DNA of 64,000 bases from Cryptomeria japonica (taxonomy: Eukaryota > Streptophyta > Pinopsida > Cupressales > Cupressaceae), in NCBI RefSeq assembly GCF_030272615.1, contig NC_081408.1:335576793-335640792 (forward strand), given 5' to 3'. The notes below the pieces were generated by a model. The model was not told the origin of the DNA. It saw only the letters and a list, made by a program, of their open reading frames with translations, and ran no database searches. Position 1 is the stretch's first letter. Each line of letters begins with the position of its first letter. Both the position numbers and the translations under genes were made by a program. Below are positions 1-12,200 of the stretch, in pieces.

Positions 1-483
1 AAAATAAGGCAGACCTATTATGCGAATTATAGGTTAAGGGTTTATGTAAGAAGCAGAGCGGAAACCAGTACCGGATCTGGCATTGTAGATGCTATTTTAA
101 AGCAGTACAAGACATTGGATTTATATAGTCCATTTTGTAAGTCAGTGAGACTTCCCATTTTGTAATTGAGCAGTGAGCTCTAGGCACTTGGCCTTCCTGC
201 ATGTGCAGGCCCCTATTGTAGTAGTAATATTCTCTTATTGGCCAGTAAGTGAATATTGTGGGTCACAAATCCCACCAAGTTTTTTCCCACACCGGGTTTC
301 CTCGTTAAAATATTGTTTTATGGTATGTTTTTCATGTGGTTGCTTTCATCTCTGATTATTGTATTATTTTCTATTTATCGGTATGCTGTATTAATATGTT
401 CTACATGTTTTAAGTTAAGAAATTGCACAAACCGGTTAGATACTGATTCACCCCCCCTCTCAGTATTTGTGCGAATCCTAACA
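1..483 (+). mobile_element. CopX: 3' end of a Ty1/copia LTR
   Basis: The window opens inside an LTR of the same broad family as CopB and CopC but in the opposite orientation. Shared landmarks are the block around 178-215 (aggaaggc...gcacatg on the other strand, matched near 9290 and 12940), the stretch near 285-310 where the other LTRs carry their 'trimmed gaaaaacc' block, and the terminal C-run followed by CTCTCAGT at 450-463. The LTR appears to end with CCTAACA at 477-483. No tRNA primer site follows, so this is probably the 3' LTR of a plus-strand element or a solo LTR. The short ORFs here are not genes. Confidence 0.65.
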
Positions 484-2953
484 AAACATAGTGCGGAAAT
501 GTCTTCCTAACATCAATTCAATAGGGGATTAAGCAAGTGTGCCTTTTTAAAAATTCTTTTGCAACACATTAAGATGACTTAGACATATGATTTTAATATC
601 AAAACACATAGAGTAAATACCAGATTTACGTGGGAAAACCTTTACAAGTAAAAAACCTAGCACCAAAGAGAAATCACTTTATTCATAGTAAATAGATGAT
701 TACAATTAAGCTTCCAGATTTTCTTCTTAGATATTTGTTCTCAGAATATACAGTTTGGATTACAGTCATCACCAATGCAGAACACTCAAGATTATAGGAC
801 TCTAGACATACATCACACAATAACCTCTCACACTCCTCACACATCGAACAAGACAAAGAATCTCAGAATTGCTATCATTCTTTAATGACATTCCATGCCT
901 TCTTCTCTGTGCAACTTTGAGCTTCTCACTCATCACCTCGGTTGCATTTCTGGCAACATATATACCAGCCAAGATTACAATGTATCGGTTAACCATAACC
1001 GTTATGGAATCAAACAGTCTTCCATCCATCCAACTGCTACACTCCATTTCAGTTTCCTCTGGCCACTCTGATAGTTAGTCACTCCAACCACCAGGAAGTC
1101 TAACCGTCGAGCGAATGCTAGTCGGTTCATGAACTTGTGGAAGCCAAATATCCCACATTCATCTAGAAGTCGGGCTGGCTCATATTCTAATACACCGATG
1201 GGACTATCTTTAGTATCTGAGTGTTCACCTTTTGGAACTCGGTTGGATTGCACACCCACATTCGTTTTTCTCTCCATCGGCCATCGGTATAGCTTTCAAC
1301 TAGTAGAGTTGATCGCCCGATGATATCCGATTGCCGAAGGTGACTACATTAGGTCATTGGCAAGATATGTAAAATATTACTTTGATCTCTCATAACCAAG
1401 AATGGACCTCATATGGACATCGACACCAACCTTGAGAAGTTATCCCGATCTCTGATAGTCAAGAGTGCACCTCATCAGCCCAGTAGAACCAACCTTGAGA
1501 TGTTACCCGAATATGCATTGTTATCTTGATAGCCTAAGGTGGTCTCATCGGGTCATTAGAACACACCCATAACTGCTATGTCGATATGCATTGTGATAAC
1601 CAAAGGAGGTCCCATTGGGTCATCGGCTCACACCTAAAACTGCTATCCCGATAAGCGAAGCACTCCAAGACAGAACAAAACGGGCTCATCAGGACTTCAG
1701 CATAACTATCTTCTCATCAACCTGATAGTCAATATCAACCTGATCATTGAGAGTGACTTCATCAGGTATTAGTGTAGCTTCAATCTTGTCAAACCCGATA
1801 GCCAAAAGTGACTCCATCGAGTTTTGGCATAACATCCAGAAGGCCTCTCCGATATCCAATAACACATTGATGACCCAAGGTGGATCCATCAGGTATTGGC
1901 ATAACACCAAACCTGAACCTCTGATAGTCCATGACAACCCCGACCACCTAAAACGACTTCATCGGGTTTTGACGTAACAGCGACCAAGAACCTCTGATAA
2001 TAAATGACAACCTGATCACCTAAGGTGACTCCGTAGGGTTTCGGCATAATGATCATGCAGTCCTTCTGATATTTGAAGTTACCCCAATGACCAAAGTTGA
2101 CTTTGTTAGGTCATCAGGATGACTTCAAACCTGTTATGCCGATATGCAAAATGTTCCAACCAGAAGACAACCAAACCATCAGTACTTCGGTGTAGCAAAT
2201 AACCACCTCTCCCGATAGCCAATACCTAACCTAAGAAGTCAAGTTCATCAGCCATAGTTACACCGATAGTTAAAGTCCACAACCCGATACCTTCCCACAA
2301 GCTGTTCTAGCAGGGTAGGTTACACCGATCAACCCAAATACTGGTCAAGAGAATTTGAGGCATATTCCCAATATACATGATATAACATGGACCTAATTCA
2401 ATTCTCAAAATATGCAACACCATCAAAATCATGTGAAGATTATTTGCAACATGCTACACCACTAGGAATACCACATAATATGAAGAACATCACCGGTTGA
2501 GAAAAGTCACCATGAACCCACACAAGGATCAATGCAGATCATAAAAAAAATAAGACACAATTAGGGAACACTAGCAAGCATGTTAGAACCATTAGTAATA
2601 GTTGTACCAACACCACTTATCAAATCTTCATCAATCAACATTTGAACCTCAAGAAAACTCAAACAACAACAACGATCATGAAGAAAGATAACTTGTGGAG
2701 CACCAAATCACAAACTGTCACATTCATTCCATAGCTTACCAATCATTCATAGATGATTTAGATAACATGATAAAACATAGTAAAACAATGTAACCATAGT
2801 AATAACCATAGTTTCTATCAATGAAATCACATACTAATCATCAAGCCATCAAACAAGATCTCAACTATATCATCACCAAGAATCCTTATACCAGTTCATC
2901 AATATCATCAATCGTTATGCCAATATCCATTGACATTACCAGTTATGGCAACA
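484..2953 (-). mobile_element. Cop1 3' LTR, end truncated
   Basis: This is the non-coding stretch downstream of the Cop1 RNase H, read on the minus strand. A plausible LTR start, TGTTGCCATAACTGG, lies at 2953 reading leftwards, and matches the TGTTGGCATTA start of the CopA LTR. A block at about 613-660 resembles the conserved block of the other copia LTRs. The expected LTR end (AGGGGGGTGAATCA type) is absent. CopX probably inserted near the LTR end, or the end was lost. The middle carries a tandem array (1391-2160). Confidence 0.5.
1391..2160. repeat. Degenerate ~70-bp tandem array in Cop1 LTR
   Basis: A motif resembling gata(g/a)ccaaaggtgactccatcggg recurs near 1391, 1454, 1528, 1595, 1650, 1742, 1797, 1869, 1942, 2013 and 2087. 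Spacing is mostly 63-74 bases. Units often end in ggcataacac. The copies are strongly diverged, so the array is old or was always loose. Confidence 0.7.
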
Positions 2954-3292
2954 CTGAAAACCTCATCATGTTGAACTGATTTGCTCTGTACTTACTCTTT
3001 TGCACTTCTCCTCTTTTGTATTCCTTCTGCTCTTCTCTTTCATAGCATTCCTTCTGCCAGTTATCTAGTTCTTCTTCTTCATTATTCTCCTGGTTATAAT
3101 TCTTCTCCCCCCTTTGATAGCAATGCCAAAGGTGTGAATATCTTTGTTGTCTTCATCTTTGTTGCTACTTCTCTCTCCATCACCTTTGCAAATCTTGTCT
3201 TAGCTACTCTCCCTGAGGAGTATCCCACATCACATCAATGCAGAAGTGAGAGATATTTAATAATTCTGCCAGATTGATGCATCACTAGCATC
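2954..3292 (-). other. Cop1 3' untranslated region with polypurine tract
   Basis: Read on the minus strand, this lies between the RNase H stop and the proposed LTR start. It contains a polypurine tract (AAAGGGGGGAGAAG, 3102-3115) and a longer purine-rich stretch down to about 2985. The strict tract lies about 150 bases from the proposed LTR start, so the LTR border is uncertain. The plus-strand ORF at 2981-3277 is a by-product of this composition. Confidence 0.5.
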
Positions 3293-3730
3293 TTAGTTGA
3301 TCTTGTGTAGGGTTAAAACCCCTAATCTACCTCTGACATATTAAAAGGTTGTCTTAGGAAAAGGTTTAGTGAATATATATGTTAACTTCTGTTTGCTAGA
3401 CACATACTCTATTCTTACTTTCTTGTCCTATACTCTTTCCCTCAGAAAGTGATACTTCAACTTAATATGCTTAGTCCTTGCATATAACACAAGATTGTTT
3501 GAAATATTAATTGCACTAATGTTATCACAATGAATAATCACTGGTTCAAACATGTCTTCCATAAAACCTTCCAAAACATGTCTCATCCATATAGCCTGAG
3601 TACAATTCATTGATGTTGCCATATATTCTACTTTAGCTATAGATTCTAAAATACAAGATTGTTTCTTTCTTATCCAGGACAACAATCTTTGTCCTAGAAA
3701 GAAATCTCCACCTGTTGTGCTTTTTTAGTC
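3293..3730 (-). pseudogene. Cop1 RNase H domain (copia)
   Basis: RNase H would degrade the RNA of the RNA/DNA hybrid during reverse transcription. The minus-strand frame shows the copia signature: KSTTGG, then AKVEYMA, then VIIHCDNISAINIS and a KHIKLKYHFLRE stretch, ending in an IFTKPF-like motif and a stop at 3293-3295. The stretch just upstream carries two stops, at the positions where copia proteins normally have a Trp and an Arg of the ADWAG...DDRKS region. The whole pol of Cop1 stays in one frame from about 6226 to this stop, so decay is by substitution rather than indel. Non-functional. Confidence 0.85.
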
Positions 3731-4960
3731 ATCAACATTTCCAGCTCAATCAACATCAGTAAAAAATTTCAAAGAAAAGTTTTCATTATAAGGATACCAC
3801 AAACCATAATCAACTGTTCCATTCAAATATTTTAATATCCTTTTTACCGCTACCATGTGTGTCTCCTTAGGATCTTTTTGAAATCTTGCAACCAAGCCAA
3901 CAACATGAGCAATATCCAGTCTACTATGAACAACATAATTTAACTTTCAAATCATAGACCTATATTCTTTCTCATCAATAGGTGGTGAATCATCTTGTTT
4001 TGACAATTTACAACCTATCACCACCAGAGTACCAACTGGTTTACAATATTTCATGCCAAAAGTTTTCAAGACTTCTTTTACATACTTAGTCTAACAGACA
4101 AACATTCCATTCACTAGTTGTTGAATCTGTAAACCAATAAAGAATTTGATCTCACTGATGAGAGACATCTCAAATTATTTCTTCATTTTATCTGCAAAAG
4201 ACATACATATGCTATCATCTCCACCAAATATTATATCATCAACAAAAACTTCAATATTTAACATTTTGTCTCCATCAGTCTTCAAATATATGTTAATGTC
4301 CTCACTGGTTTGCTGGAATCCTATCTTGATCAGATGTACATGCAATCTTTCAAACCATGTTGTAGGAGCTTGCTTCAAACCATATAGTGCCTTGTGTAGT
4401 TTGAAAACCATATTTTCATCTTCACTCAATGCAAAATCATCCAGTTGTTCTATATATACTTCTTCTTCCAAGATACCATTCAGAAAAGTTGATTTAAAGT
4501 CCAACTGATATACCTTAAATCCTTTAAAAGCAACAAAGGCAAGCAACATTCTGACACCTTCAAGTCTTGCTACTGGTGCAAAGGTTTCACCATATTCTTC
4601 ACCTTATTCTTGTGCATACCATTTGCAAACCAATCTTTCTTTGTTTATTATAACTTTACCATCTTCATTACATTTTTTCCTAAATACCCATTTTGTGCCA
4701 ATAAATTTTTTATCTTTAGGTCTAGGAACAAGAGACTATGCATTGTTCTTCTCTATATGGTCAAGTTCTTCATTCATTTCATTCAACTAGTCTTCATCTT
4801 TCAAAGCTTCTCTAATAGTCTTCAGCTCAATAGTTGAAATTAGACAAGAATTTTCTCTAATTTTCCTTCTTGTTTGTAGACCAACATTCTTATCTCCTAT
4901 AATTTAGTCTTCTGAATTATTTATCCTTATATATTTTGGGATTACTGGTTCTAGTGCAAT
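3731..4960 (-). pseudogene. Cop1 reverse transcriptase domain (copia)
   Basis: A copia-type RT (RVT_2 family). On the minus strand one sees GTKWVFRKK, GEEYGETFAPVARLEGVR, VYQLDFKSTFLNG, ALYGLKQAPTTWFERL, the catalytic box VFVDDIIFGG (FVDD instead of YVDD), and SPPIDEKEYRSMI further on. At least three in-frame stops interrupt it, after the trypsin-like YAQE region, after DKMKK and after YRSMI. The frame continues directly from the integrase C-terminal linker, as in copia polyproteins (gag-protease-integrase-RT-RNase H). Not functional as it stands. Confidence 0.85.
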
Positions 4961-6240
4961 GCTTTCTACTTCATGTTCATCATCCTCTTCATCTCTTACC
5001 GGTTGAGCTCCTATTTTTGTATTGTTCTACTCATTTTCCTTCTGAATTTTCAGTTCAATATACACATATTTTTCTTCATTATCAACAGGCTCAAATCTAC
5101 TGGACTCATCAAATTTCTTAGAAAATTCATCAATTTTGACATTTTCACTCTCAACTTTCTTTGTCCTTTTATTATAGAATTTGAATGCTTTAATCCTGGT
5201 AGAATATCCAAGAAATATCCCTTCATCACTCTTCGCATCAAACTTTCCAGTAAAATCATCTCTCTTAATAAAACATCAAGTACCAAAAATTTTAAAGCAA
5301 ATAGCATTAGGAGTCTTATCATACCAATGTTCATAAGGTGTTTTGTCATTACCTTTCTTTACAAGAACCCAGTTCAAAGTATAAACAGTTGTGCTAACTG
5401 CCTCTCTCCAAAACATCTTTGGAACATCACCTTGTATCAACATTGTTCTAGTAGTTCCCACTATAGTTTTGTTTCTTCTTTCTCCAATGCCATTCTACTG
5501 TGGAGTTCTAAGTGTTGACATCTATCTTTTCATTTCATGTTCTTCGTAATACCTAGTAAACTCATCATAACTAAATTCTCCACTCTGGTTATATCTTAAG
5601 CACTTCAAATTATTTCCAATTTCCTTCTCAACTAGGGCTTTAAAGATCTTGAATTTGTTGAACACCTCTAATTTCTCCTTCAAGAAAGTTACCCACATCA
5701 TCTTTGAAAAGTCATTAGTGAAAATTATAAAATATTTATCACCAAAGAAACTTCTAGTTCTAATAGGACCAAATAGATCAGTATACACTAAATCAAGAAT
5801 ATGCTCTGAAGAAAATGATTTTCTCTTAAAAGATGTCAAAGTCATCTTACCCATCTGACAATCTTTGCATAACACATTATCCAATTTAAAAGGTTGGGGC
5901 ATACCTCTCACCATACTCAATTTGTTGACCTTTATCAAGTTATCAAAGTTGACATGATAGAACCTTTTGTGCCACAACCAGCTATCCAAAATTTTAGCCA
6001 CTAAACAACTACTCACATTAGCATTTAGATGAAAAAGATTACCTCTAGTTTGTTTATCAGTAGCTATCAAATCTCCTTTGCATCCCATGATCCCACACAT
6101 TCCTTTTTTAAACTCAAGGTGATAGCCTTTATCATTTGCATTACTCATTTGCATTACATCAACCCAATAAACATCATTTGCATTACTCTTACGATTCAGT
6201 GAAATATATCCTTTACCTTTTACCATACAGGGTGAGTACC
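4961..6240 (-). pseudogene. Cop1 integrase with GAG-pre-integrase region (copia)
   Basis: Minus strand. The N-terminal zinc-binding region reads LWHKRFYHVNFDNL ... LCKDCQMGKM (H-H-C-C), followed by the rve core: VYTDLFGPIRT (first Asp), then RYNQSGEF, where the usual second Asp appears as Asn, and NGIGERRNKT (Glu). C-terminal hallmarks are FWREAVSTTVYTLNW, FGT followed by a stop, and DEGIFLGYS near 5215. Several stops occur in frame (for example after HEMKR at 5522 and after PKxPQ). With the second catalytic residue changed, this integrase should be inactive even without the stops. A segment of the pre-integrase region near 6130-6200 looks shortened. Confidence 0.85.
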
Positions 6241-7125
6241 AAATCTTACCACATCACCTTCAAATTATTCAAGAGATATGAATTTGTTCTTATCACCGAT
6301 CATGTGGTGAGAAAACCACTATCAATTATATATTCATCACCAGAGTCAATATGAGATAGTAAGACCTTTTCATCAGTTAGATCTTCCTTCATAGCAATAA
6401 AGACAATCTCCTCTTTGTCCTCTTCCCTAGATTCCTCATCAGTCACACCTTCATCCACTGCAACATAGCAATGTTTCTTTCCTTTTCCAATAAATTTCCT
6501 AAAATTTTCCTTTTTAACACCATTAAGACAACTTGTAGCAATGTGTCCAATCTTATTGCAGGAAAAACACTTCAGAGGAAGTTTACTTTTGTACTTACTG
6601 GTTCCTCTAGGAAATCTTTTTGCTAGTAGTGCCTCAAGTTATATAAGATGATCTTCATCATCACCATCTCCTTTGCTACTGCCATGACTATATCTGAAAT
6701 CATTATTGTGACATACATCTTTCCCTTTTCTCATAGGAGTACTAGTTATAGATGCCTTAAAATCTAATTTAGATGACTTAGAAACACTCTTATCAAACCT
6801 ATTTAATTCAAATGCAGTCAGTTTACCAATAAGAGAATCAACAGTGACCTTATCACTACTCACTGACCTTAACTCTTGAATAGAAGAAATTGTGATTGCA
6901 TAAGAAGGTAAAATAGTTCTTAACATCTTACTTACAATAATGTCATCTTCAATCTTTCCTTCAACACTTTTAATACCACCAACAACTTCCTTAATCCTTT
7001 GTCCATACTGAGCTATATTTTCACCTTCTATCATTCTCATATCATCAAATTTACCTCTAAGATTTTCTTCCTTAGTTTTCTGAACATGTTTGTCTCCATC
7101 ATAAGTTACTTCTTATTGAACATAA
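6241..7125 (-). pseudogene. Cop1 gag and protease, N-terminus missing
   Basis: Minus strand. The gag reads LRGKFDDMRMIEGENIAQYGQRIKEVVGG, then ILPSYAITISSIQELR, a typical UBN2/copia gag. A CCHC zinc knuckle (CFSCNKIGHIATSC) lies at about 6529-6571. The protease active site IIDSG is at about 6320-6330, where a single-base shift moves the following SHHM motif into another frame. An in-frame stop at 6639 separates the capsid from the knuckle. The gag N-terminus is cut at 7125/7126, where the CopA LTR begins. The gag would package the RNA in cytoplasmic virus-like particles. This copy is defective. Confidence 0.8.
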
Positions 7126-8729
7126 TGTACCACTGAGAGGGGACTGAATCAGTGATTCCTAAATTCTTTTCCTTTTTACAGTAACCTTAAAATATCGGTT
7201 ATCACCCTAAGCACTAAACGATCAAATTGGCAAGACAAATGTGGATATCAAAAAAGATAAACACACAAATGAAACCCACAACACTAGATATATGAGGAAA
7301 CCCCAATATGAGAAAAATCGCAATGAGAAATGCTGCTAGAGACTACTACTCCAATCCAGCCTCACAAGTGAAATACTGAATTAAAAAGATTTAGGGCACC
7401 AACCTAAGGAGAACCAACCCCTACTAATTTAGGGCACCAACCCAAGGACTGCCAACCCGTGCACCAAGCTCCAACTTGGTGATGTATGATAAAACATAAT
7501 TTTGATATATTTATAGCATCCAGTTGCAAATAAGTTCTGCAACAGTTGACCAATAGATTTCTATTGGTTAACAACCTTCTCTTCTTCACTGGATCTCACA
7601 CTATCGGTTATCAGATTACTCTCTCAGATTCGTGGCCTCTCTTCTTTCTCTCTTAGCCTTACAACAAACTATGTCACACTCAGATTCCTTTTTGATTAAT
7701 CACACCTCACCAGTTAGCTTAATTGTTAGACCTGCAATAGTTTACCGGTACTCTGTCTTTGTCGGTTAAACCCTCTCACTAGTTTGCTTGCTAACACACT
7801 CTGCAACTTTCTTAGAAAAAAAATTCTAAGGAAGATGATCTTTCCCTTTTCTCAAGATCTCTTCTATCTCCTTCTTCACATCAAGCATCATTGATTTCTT
7901 TCTCGAGCTCACATATTTATCATCTAAGGTTCTCACCCAAAACCACATTAAAACAATGTCATGTTAGGTTTTTCCTCACATTCCAATGTGTGTTTTCTAA
8001 ATTTGGAGGTCTGCACCATGCTTTTATGCTTTTCTCTATCATACGCCATTAATGGCTTGACTGTTTCCTTTAGCAAATGGGTATGAAGATCAAATCTTCT
8101 TGCATGTTAAGTTCAATCTCTTGGCTACTTGTCTTCCTCGAGCCACAATCCTCTGGCATCCTCCATGACTTGTGGGTTCTTCATAAAAGTTGACCTTCTT
8201 GCTGACTTGTTACATCGATGCACACTTCACCGACCTGTGCAATATCACCACCTGGCTTCCAACTATCATGTTTGTCAACATCCACCTTTGCTTGATTTCT
8301 CATGTCGGTTTGAGATTCTTCATTGATGAAGATTGACTACTAGTTTAATTCACCTTACCAGTACAACCAACAAACATCCTCTTTATCAACAACACATCCT
8401 CCTGACAATTCATCTTGCCTTCTGGTATGTCTTCATTCCATTGTTTCTATTCTTCTCACCAAGTGTTGTTTCGATTCAAATAAAATTTTGCCTCTTCATC
8501 ACAAACAAACAACCAACCTTCATATCAGTTTATGCCTTAATGATAGACTAGCTTTACCAACATATGACATAATTCATGTGTACTGGTAACCTTCCTTCTG
8601 TCTAATTACTCACATGTGGATTGACATCATATGCCTTAGTTTTCTTATACCGGTCACCACTTCTTACTCACTGGTGACCTTTCCAAACTAGTTGACATCA
8701 ATGACAACATAATGCCAATAATGCCAACA
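7126..8729 (-). mobile_element. CopA 3' LTR (copia)
   Basis: The LTR reads on the minus strand from TGTTGGCATTATTGGCATTATG (start at 8729, directly after a polypurine tract) to ...CTCTCAGTGGTACA (end at 7126). Length is about 1.6 kb. It interrupts the gag of Cop1, so CopA inserted into Cop1. Five bases at 7121-7125 (cataa) would be one half of the target duplication. The other half is not seen because the CopA 5' portion is missing from the window. The small ORFs inside are not genes. Confidence 0.7.
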
Positions 8730-9001
8730 ATCTCCCCCTTTGGCATTGATATCAACTTACTTCAAGACTTCATGTGTACCAGTAAATTTCTTCCCCTTTG
8801 ACATAATCACAAAGGGTACTGTATACTCCCCCTTTGATTTATACCTATCTCCCCCTTAGATTGATACCAATGATTACAACTGGTACTCAGACACACATCC
8901 TTGAAATTTCCCTATGTGGTTCAAGAGTTATGGAGGCTACTATGAACTCCCCCTGAACCATATAATTCCCTACTAACTTAAGCAAATAAGTCAAGTGACA
9001 C
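8730..9001 (-). other. CopA 3' untranslated region with repeated polypurine tracts
   Basis: On the minus strand this holds four to five purine tracts of the AAAGGGGGAGA type (near 8731-8745, 8798-8806, 8828-8840, 8850-8858 and 8948-8956). The one next to the LTR is the likely plus-strand primer. The remainder of CopA is cut off at 9001/9002 by CopB. Confidence 0.65.
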
Positions 9002-10246
9002 TGTTAGGATAACCAGTGAACAACTGAGAGGGGGGGGGTGAATCAGTTGTTAATAGATTATATCAATTAATCCACTTAAGAACCTTTAACCAGATTAAGT
9101 ATCAATAAAGCAAAAATAGATACTGGTAAACAATACAAGTTAATAATTAAACAAATAATCAATGCAAAGTAACCATACCACATAAAACCATGATTTATAC
9201 ATGGAAAACCCGAAAATGGAAAAACCATGGTGGGAATTCTACCCACAGTCAGATGATACTTCTATAGAAAGTATGGGATACAATGAGGGGCCTGCACATG
9301 TAGGAAGGCACACTACCTAGAGCGCACTTCTCATTACAAAAGAGTCTTACTGAATACAAAGAGGCAATAACCATCTCAAGATAAATGGACAACAATCTAG
9401 AATAATGAACTATTAGAGATAGCATCTACCATGCCTAATTATAGTCCCAATTAAGATCAATATCGGCGGCCTTTGACCTCTTCCTTAATCCCAATTCAAT
9501 CCTCAATGATCAACCTAATCCTTTTCCTGAATGATATTACAATATTCACACATTGCATTCCATACCATTAATGTACAATGAGATCTTACATCAGTTTATA
9601 CCAACCCTAAGGCCTAAACTAATTAGGTCAGCCACCTATAAGATATTACATTAAGATCATTACATAAATCCATATTACAATGATATTCCATGTTAGCTTA
9701 AGACCAAAACAACAATCATAAATCCATAAATCATCCCAAAACATCCTGATAATGTGTAGAGTACATGTTAACATGATACCAGCCCACAACCTAGATAGGC
9801 ACCAAACCTATTCTGGGTCCACCATACCAAAGAAATGTCTTCAAGCAATTGAAGCATGATCAAAGAACATCTTCAACATCTTGAAATTCATGTAGAAGCC
9901 ACACCAACACCACTTATGCATCCTGTCAATATTCCTCAGTGAAAGCTCTATCGGGTAACCTTAAACCAATGCTGGTAAGGGTTTACAAGAGTGTATGATA
10001 GCATCTAATTATAAAGTCAATACCAACTGACCAAAACATTCTCCAGAAGCATGTAACACATAAAACATACTCTTATTGATCCAAACATTTCTAAAGTGTC
10101 CAATAGATAGTCTCTTTTGATGATAACACTAGATCTTTTGTCGATAACCAAAACCTGTCTGCCGATAACCAACTATAATAGCTAGTGTTGACATCAATGA
10201 CAAAACATCAATACAACACATAATCAATTCATTCATAATGCCAAAA
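9002..10246 (-). mobile_element. CopB 3' LTR (copia)
   Basis: Minus-strand LTR. The end ...CTCTCAGTTGTTCACTGGTTATCCTAACA lies at 9002, and the start lies at 10246 just after a polypurine tract (AAAGGGGGAGAT). The first dinucleotide is changed from TG to TT. Length is about 1,245 bases. It shares the gaaaaaccatggtggga block (near 9215) and the ggggcctgcacatgtaggaaggc block (near 9287) with CopC, and the latter with CopX in reverse. Confidence 0.75.
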
Positions 10247-10620
10247 ATCTCCCCCTTTGGCATTGATGCAACACTAGATGTGAAAAATATCTAAGTACCA
10301 AGAAATGCCAAACAAGTCTTCCCTTATGGAAGAGAACCAAGAATCTCCTGAACATCAATAACTCTCCCTTAGAATAATATCTATGTAAATCTCTGAATTA
10401 TATATCTCTCCCCGTAATGTATACAGCTCTTTTTTATTTTTCACATCAATATCTCTCCCCCTTTGACATCAATGCTAGAAATCTAGAAAAAAAATCAAAG
10501 CAATAATGTAAACCTCTGAATCTCAAACCTAACTACTCCCCCCGAGTAGTAGCACCACTCATCAGTGTCAAAATGAATAATATTTTTGATAATGTATGTT
10601 GGACTGATGAGAAACTATAT
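10247..10620 (-). other. CopB 3' untranslated region with polypurine tracts
   Basis: Non-coding stretch between the RNase H stop and the LTR. On the minus strand it contains several AAAGGGGGAGA-like tracts (near 10247-10258, 10408-10416, 10450-10463 and 10535-10545). No ORF is supported here. Confidence 0.6.
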
Positions 10621-10623
10621 CAA

Positions 10624-11190
10624 TCAAGTCTCTGCCGGAGGGGCAGAAACCCCTAACCTATCTCTTAAATACTCAAATGATTCCTTAGATAGTGGTTTAG
10701 TGAATATATCTGCAATTTGTTCTTTAGTGTTTACATAAACCAATTCAACTTCCTTTCCTTCTACCTTGTCCTTCAGAAAGTTATACTTTATTGATATATG
10801 CTTAGTCTTAGAGTGAAATACTATATTTTTAGACATGTCAAAAGCTACAGAGTTATCAGAGTAGATAACTACCAGTTCACTACAATTTACCCTAATATCT
10901 TTCAACATTTGCTTCATCTACAAGACTTGAGTGCAATTAGTTGTTGCTGCAACATACTTAGCTTATGCAGTAGATAAAGAAATGCATGACTGTTTTTTGT
11001 TGATCCATGAAACTAGTTTCTTTCTAAGAAAGAAAGCTCCACTAGAAGTTTTCTTCCTGTCATCAGTATCTCCTGCCCAATCTGAGTCAATATATGCACA
11101 TAAAGTGAAATCATCATTTTTAGAATACCATAAACCCTATTCTGGTGTTCCTTGCAAATACCAAAATATCCTCTTTACTACACATTCATG
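10624..11190 (-). pseudogene. CopB RNase H domain (copia)
   Basis: Minus strand. It shows YIDSDWAGDTDDRKTSSG (the Asp-containing start), then SLSTA-stop-AKYVAATTN, where the usual Glu-containing motif is damaged, then VIYSDNSVAFDMS, the KTKHISIKYNFLKDKV helix and the terminal ADIFTKPLSKESFEYLRDRLGV. The stop is at 10624. Stops lie near 10920 and 10965. Downstream are polypurine tracts and the LTR, as expected for a copia 3' end. Confidence 0.85.
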
Positions 11191-12200
11191 ATTTTCTTTA
11201 GGATTACTTTGATATCTTGAAACAATACTTAATGCATTCATAATATCTGGTCTAGTCCAAGTTAGATATAACAGACCACCAATCATAGATTTATACCTTA
11301 TCGGATTTACCGGTGTAGAAGTATCCTTGATAGATATATTTCTCACTTGTCACCATAGGAGTACTTATCGATTTGGAATTATCCATACCAAACTTCTTCA
11401 ATAATTCCCTCAGATACTTAGTTTGACAGATAAAAATGCCTTTGTCAATTTGAGTAATCTGCAAACCTAAGAAAAATCTCATCTCACCAATCATGGAAAT
11501 TTCAAATTCATTCTTCATATTGTTAGCAAATTCCATGCACAATTTATGTTCTCCTCCAAAAATTATATCATAAACAAATACTTTAATAATGAGAATGTCA
11601 TCATTAGTGATCTTATAATATAAATTACTATCAGCATTGCCTATAGTAAAACCAAGCTTCAAAAGATATTTATCCAACCTAACATACCAAGCTCTAGGAG
11701 TTTGTTTCAATCCATATAAAGCTTTCTTTAATTTGCAAACCATATCTTTATCATCTATCAGTGAAAATCCATTAGCTTTCTCAATGTATACTTCTTCCTC
11801 AAGTTCACCATTCAAAAATGCACATTTAACATCTATTTGATAAACCTTATAGTTCTTATAAGGTGCATAGGCAAGAAATAGTCTAACAACTTCAATTCTA
11901 GCTACAGGTGCAAATGTCTCACCATAATCAATTCCTTCCATTTGAGAATATCCCTTATAAACCAATCTAGCCCTATTTCTTACAACTTGACCATCCTCAT
12001 TTAGTTTATTCCTACAAACCCATTTAGTTCTAATAACATTCTTATTTTTAGGTCATGGAACTAAAGTCCAAGTCTCATTCTTCTCTATCTGATCTAATTC
12101 ATCTTCCATAGCCTTTAACCAATATTTATCTTTACAAGATTCAATAACAGATGTCAGTTCAGTTTGAGAAATAAGACATACCTCTTCATTTGCCAGTCTT
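11191..12200 (-). pseudogene. CopB reverse transcriptase domain (copia)
   Basis: Minus strand. Motifs are VIRTKWVCRNKLNEDG, GIDYGETFAPVARIEVVR, VYQIDVKCAFLNGELEEEVY, ALYGLKQTPRAWY and the catalytic box as VFVYDIIFGG, in which the first Asp of the YVDD pair is replaced by Tyr. RPDIMNALSIVSRYQ and VKRIFWYLQGT follow in another frame after a frameshift near 11345. The catalytic change and the frameshift make it inactive. Compared with Cop1, fewer stops are present, so this copy may be younger. Confidence 0.85.

Noticed and set aside
1391-2160. CRISPR-like repeat-spacer array
   Set aside because: Repeats are diverged, there is no unique-spacer structure or cas gene, and the setting is a plant LTR.
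5050-5349. 99-residue minus-strand ORF in the Cop1 integrase region
   Set aside because: It is in a different frame from the continuous Cop1 pol reading and is a shadow of it.
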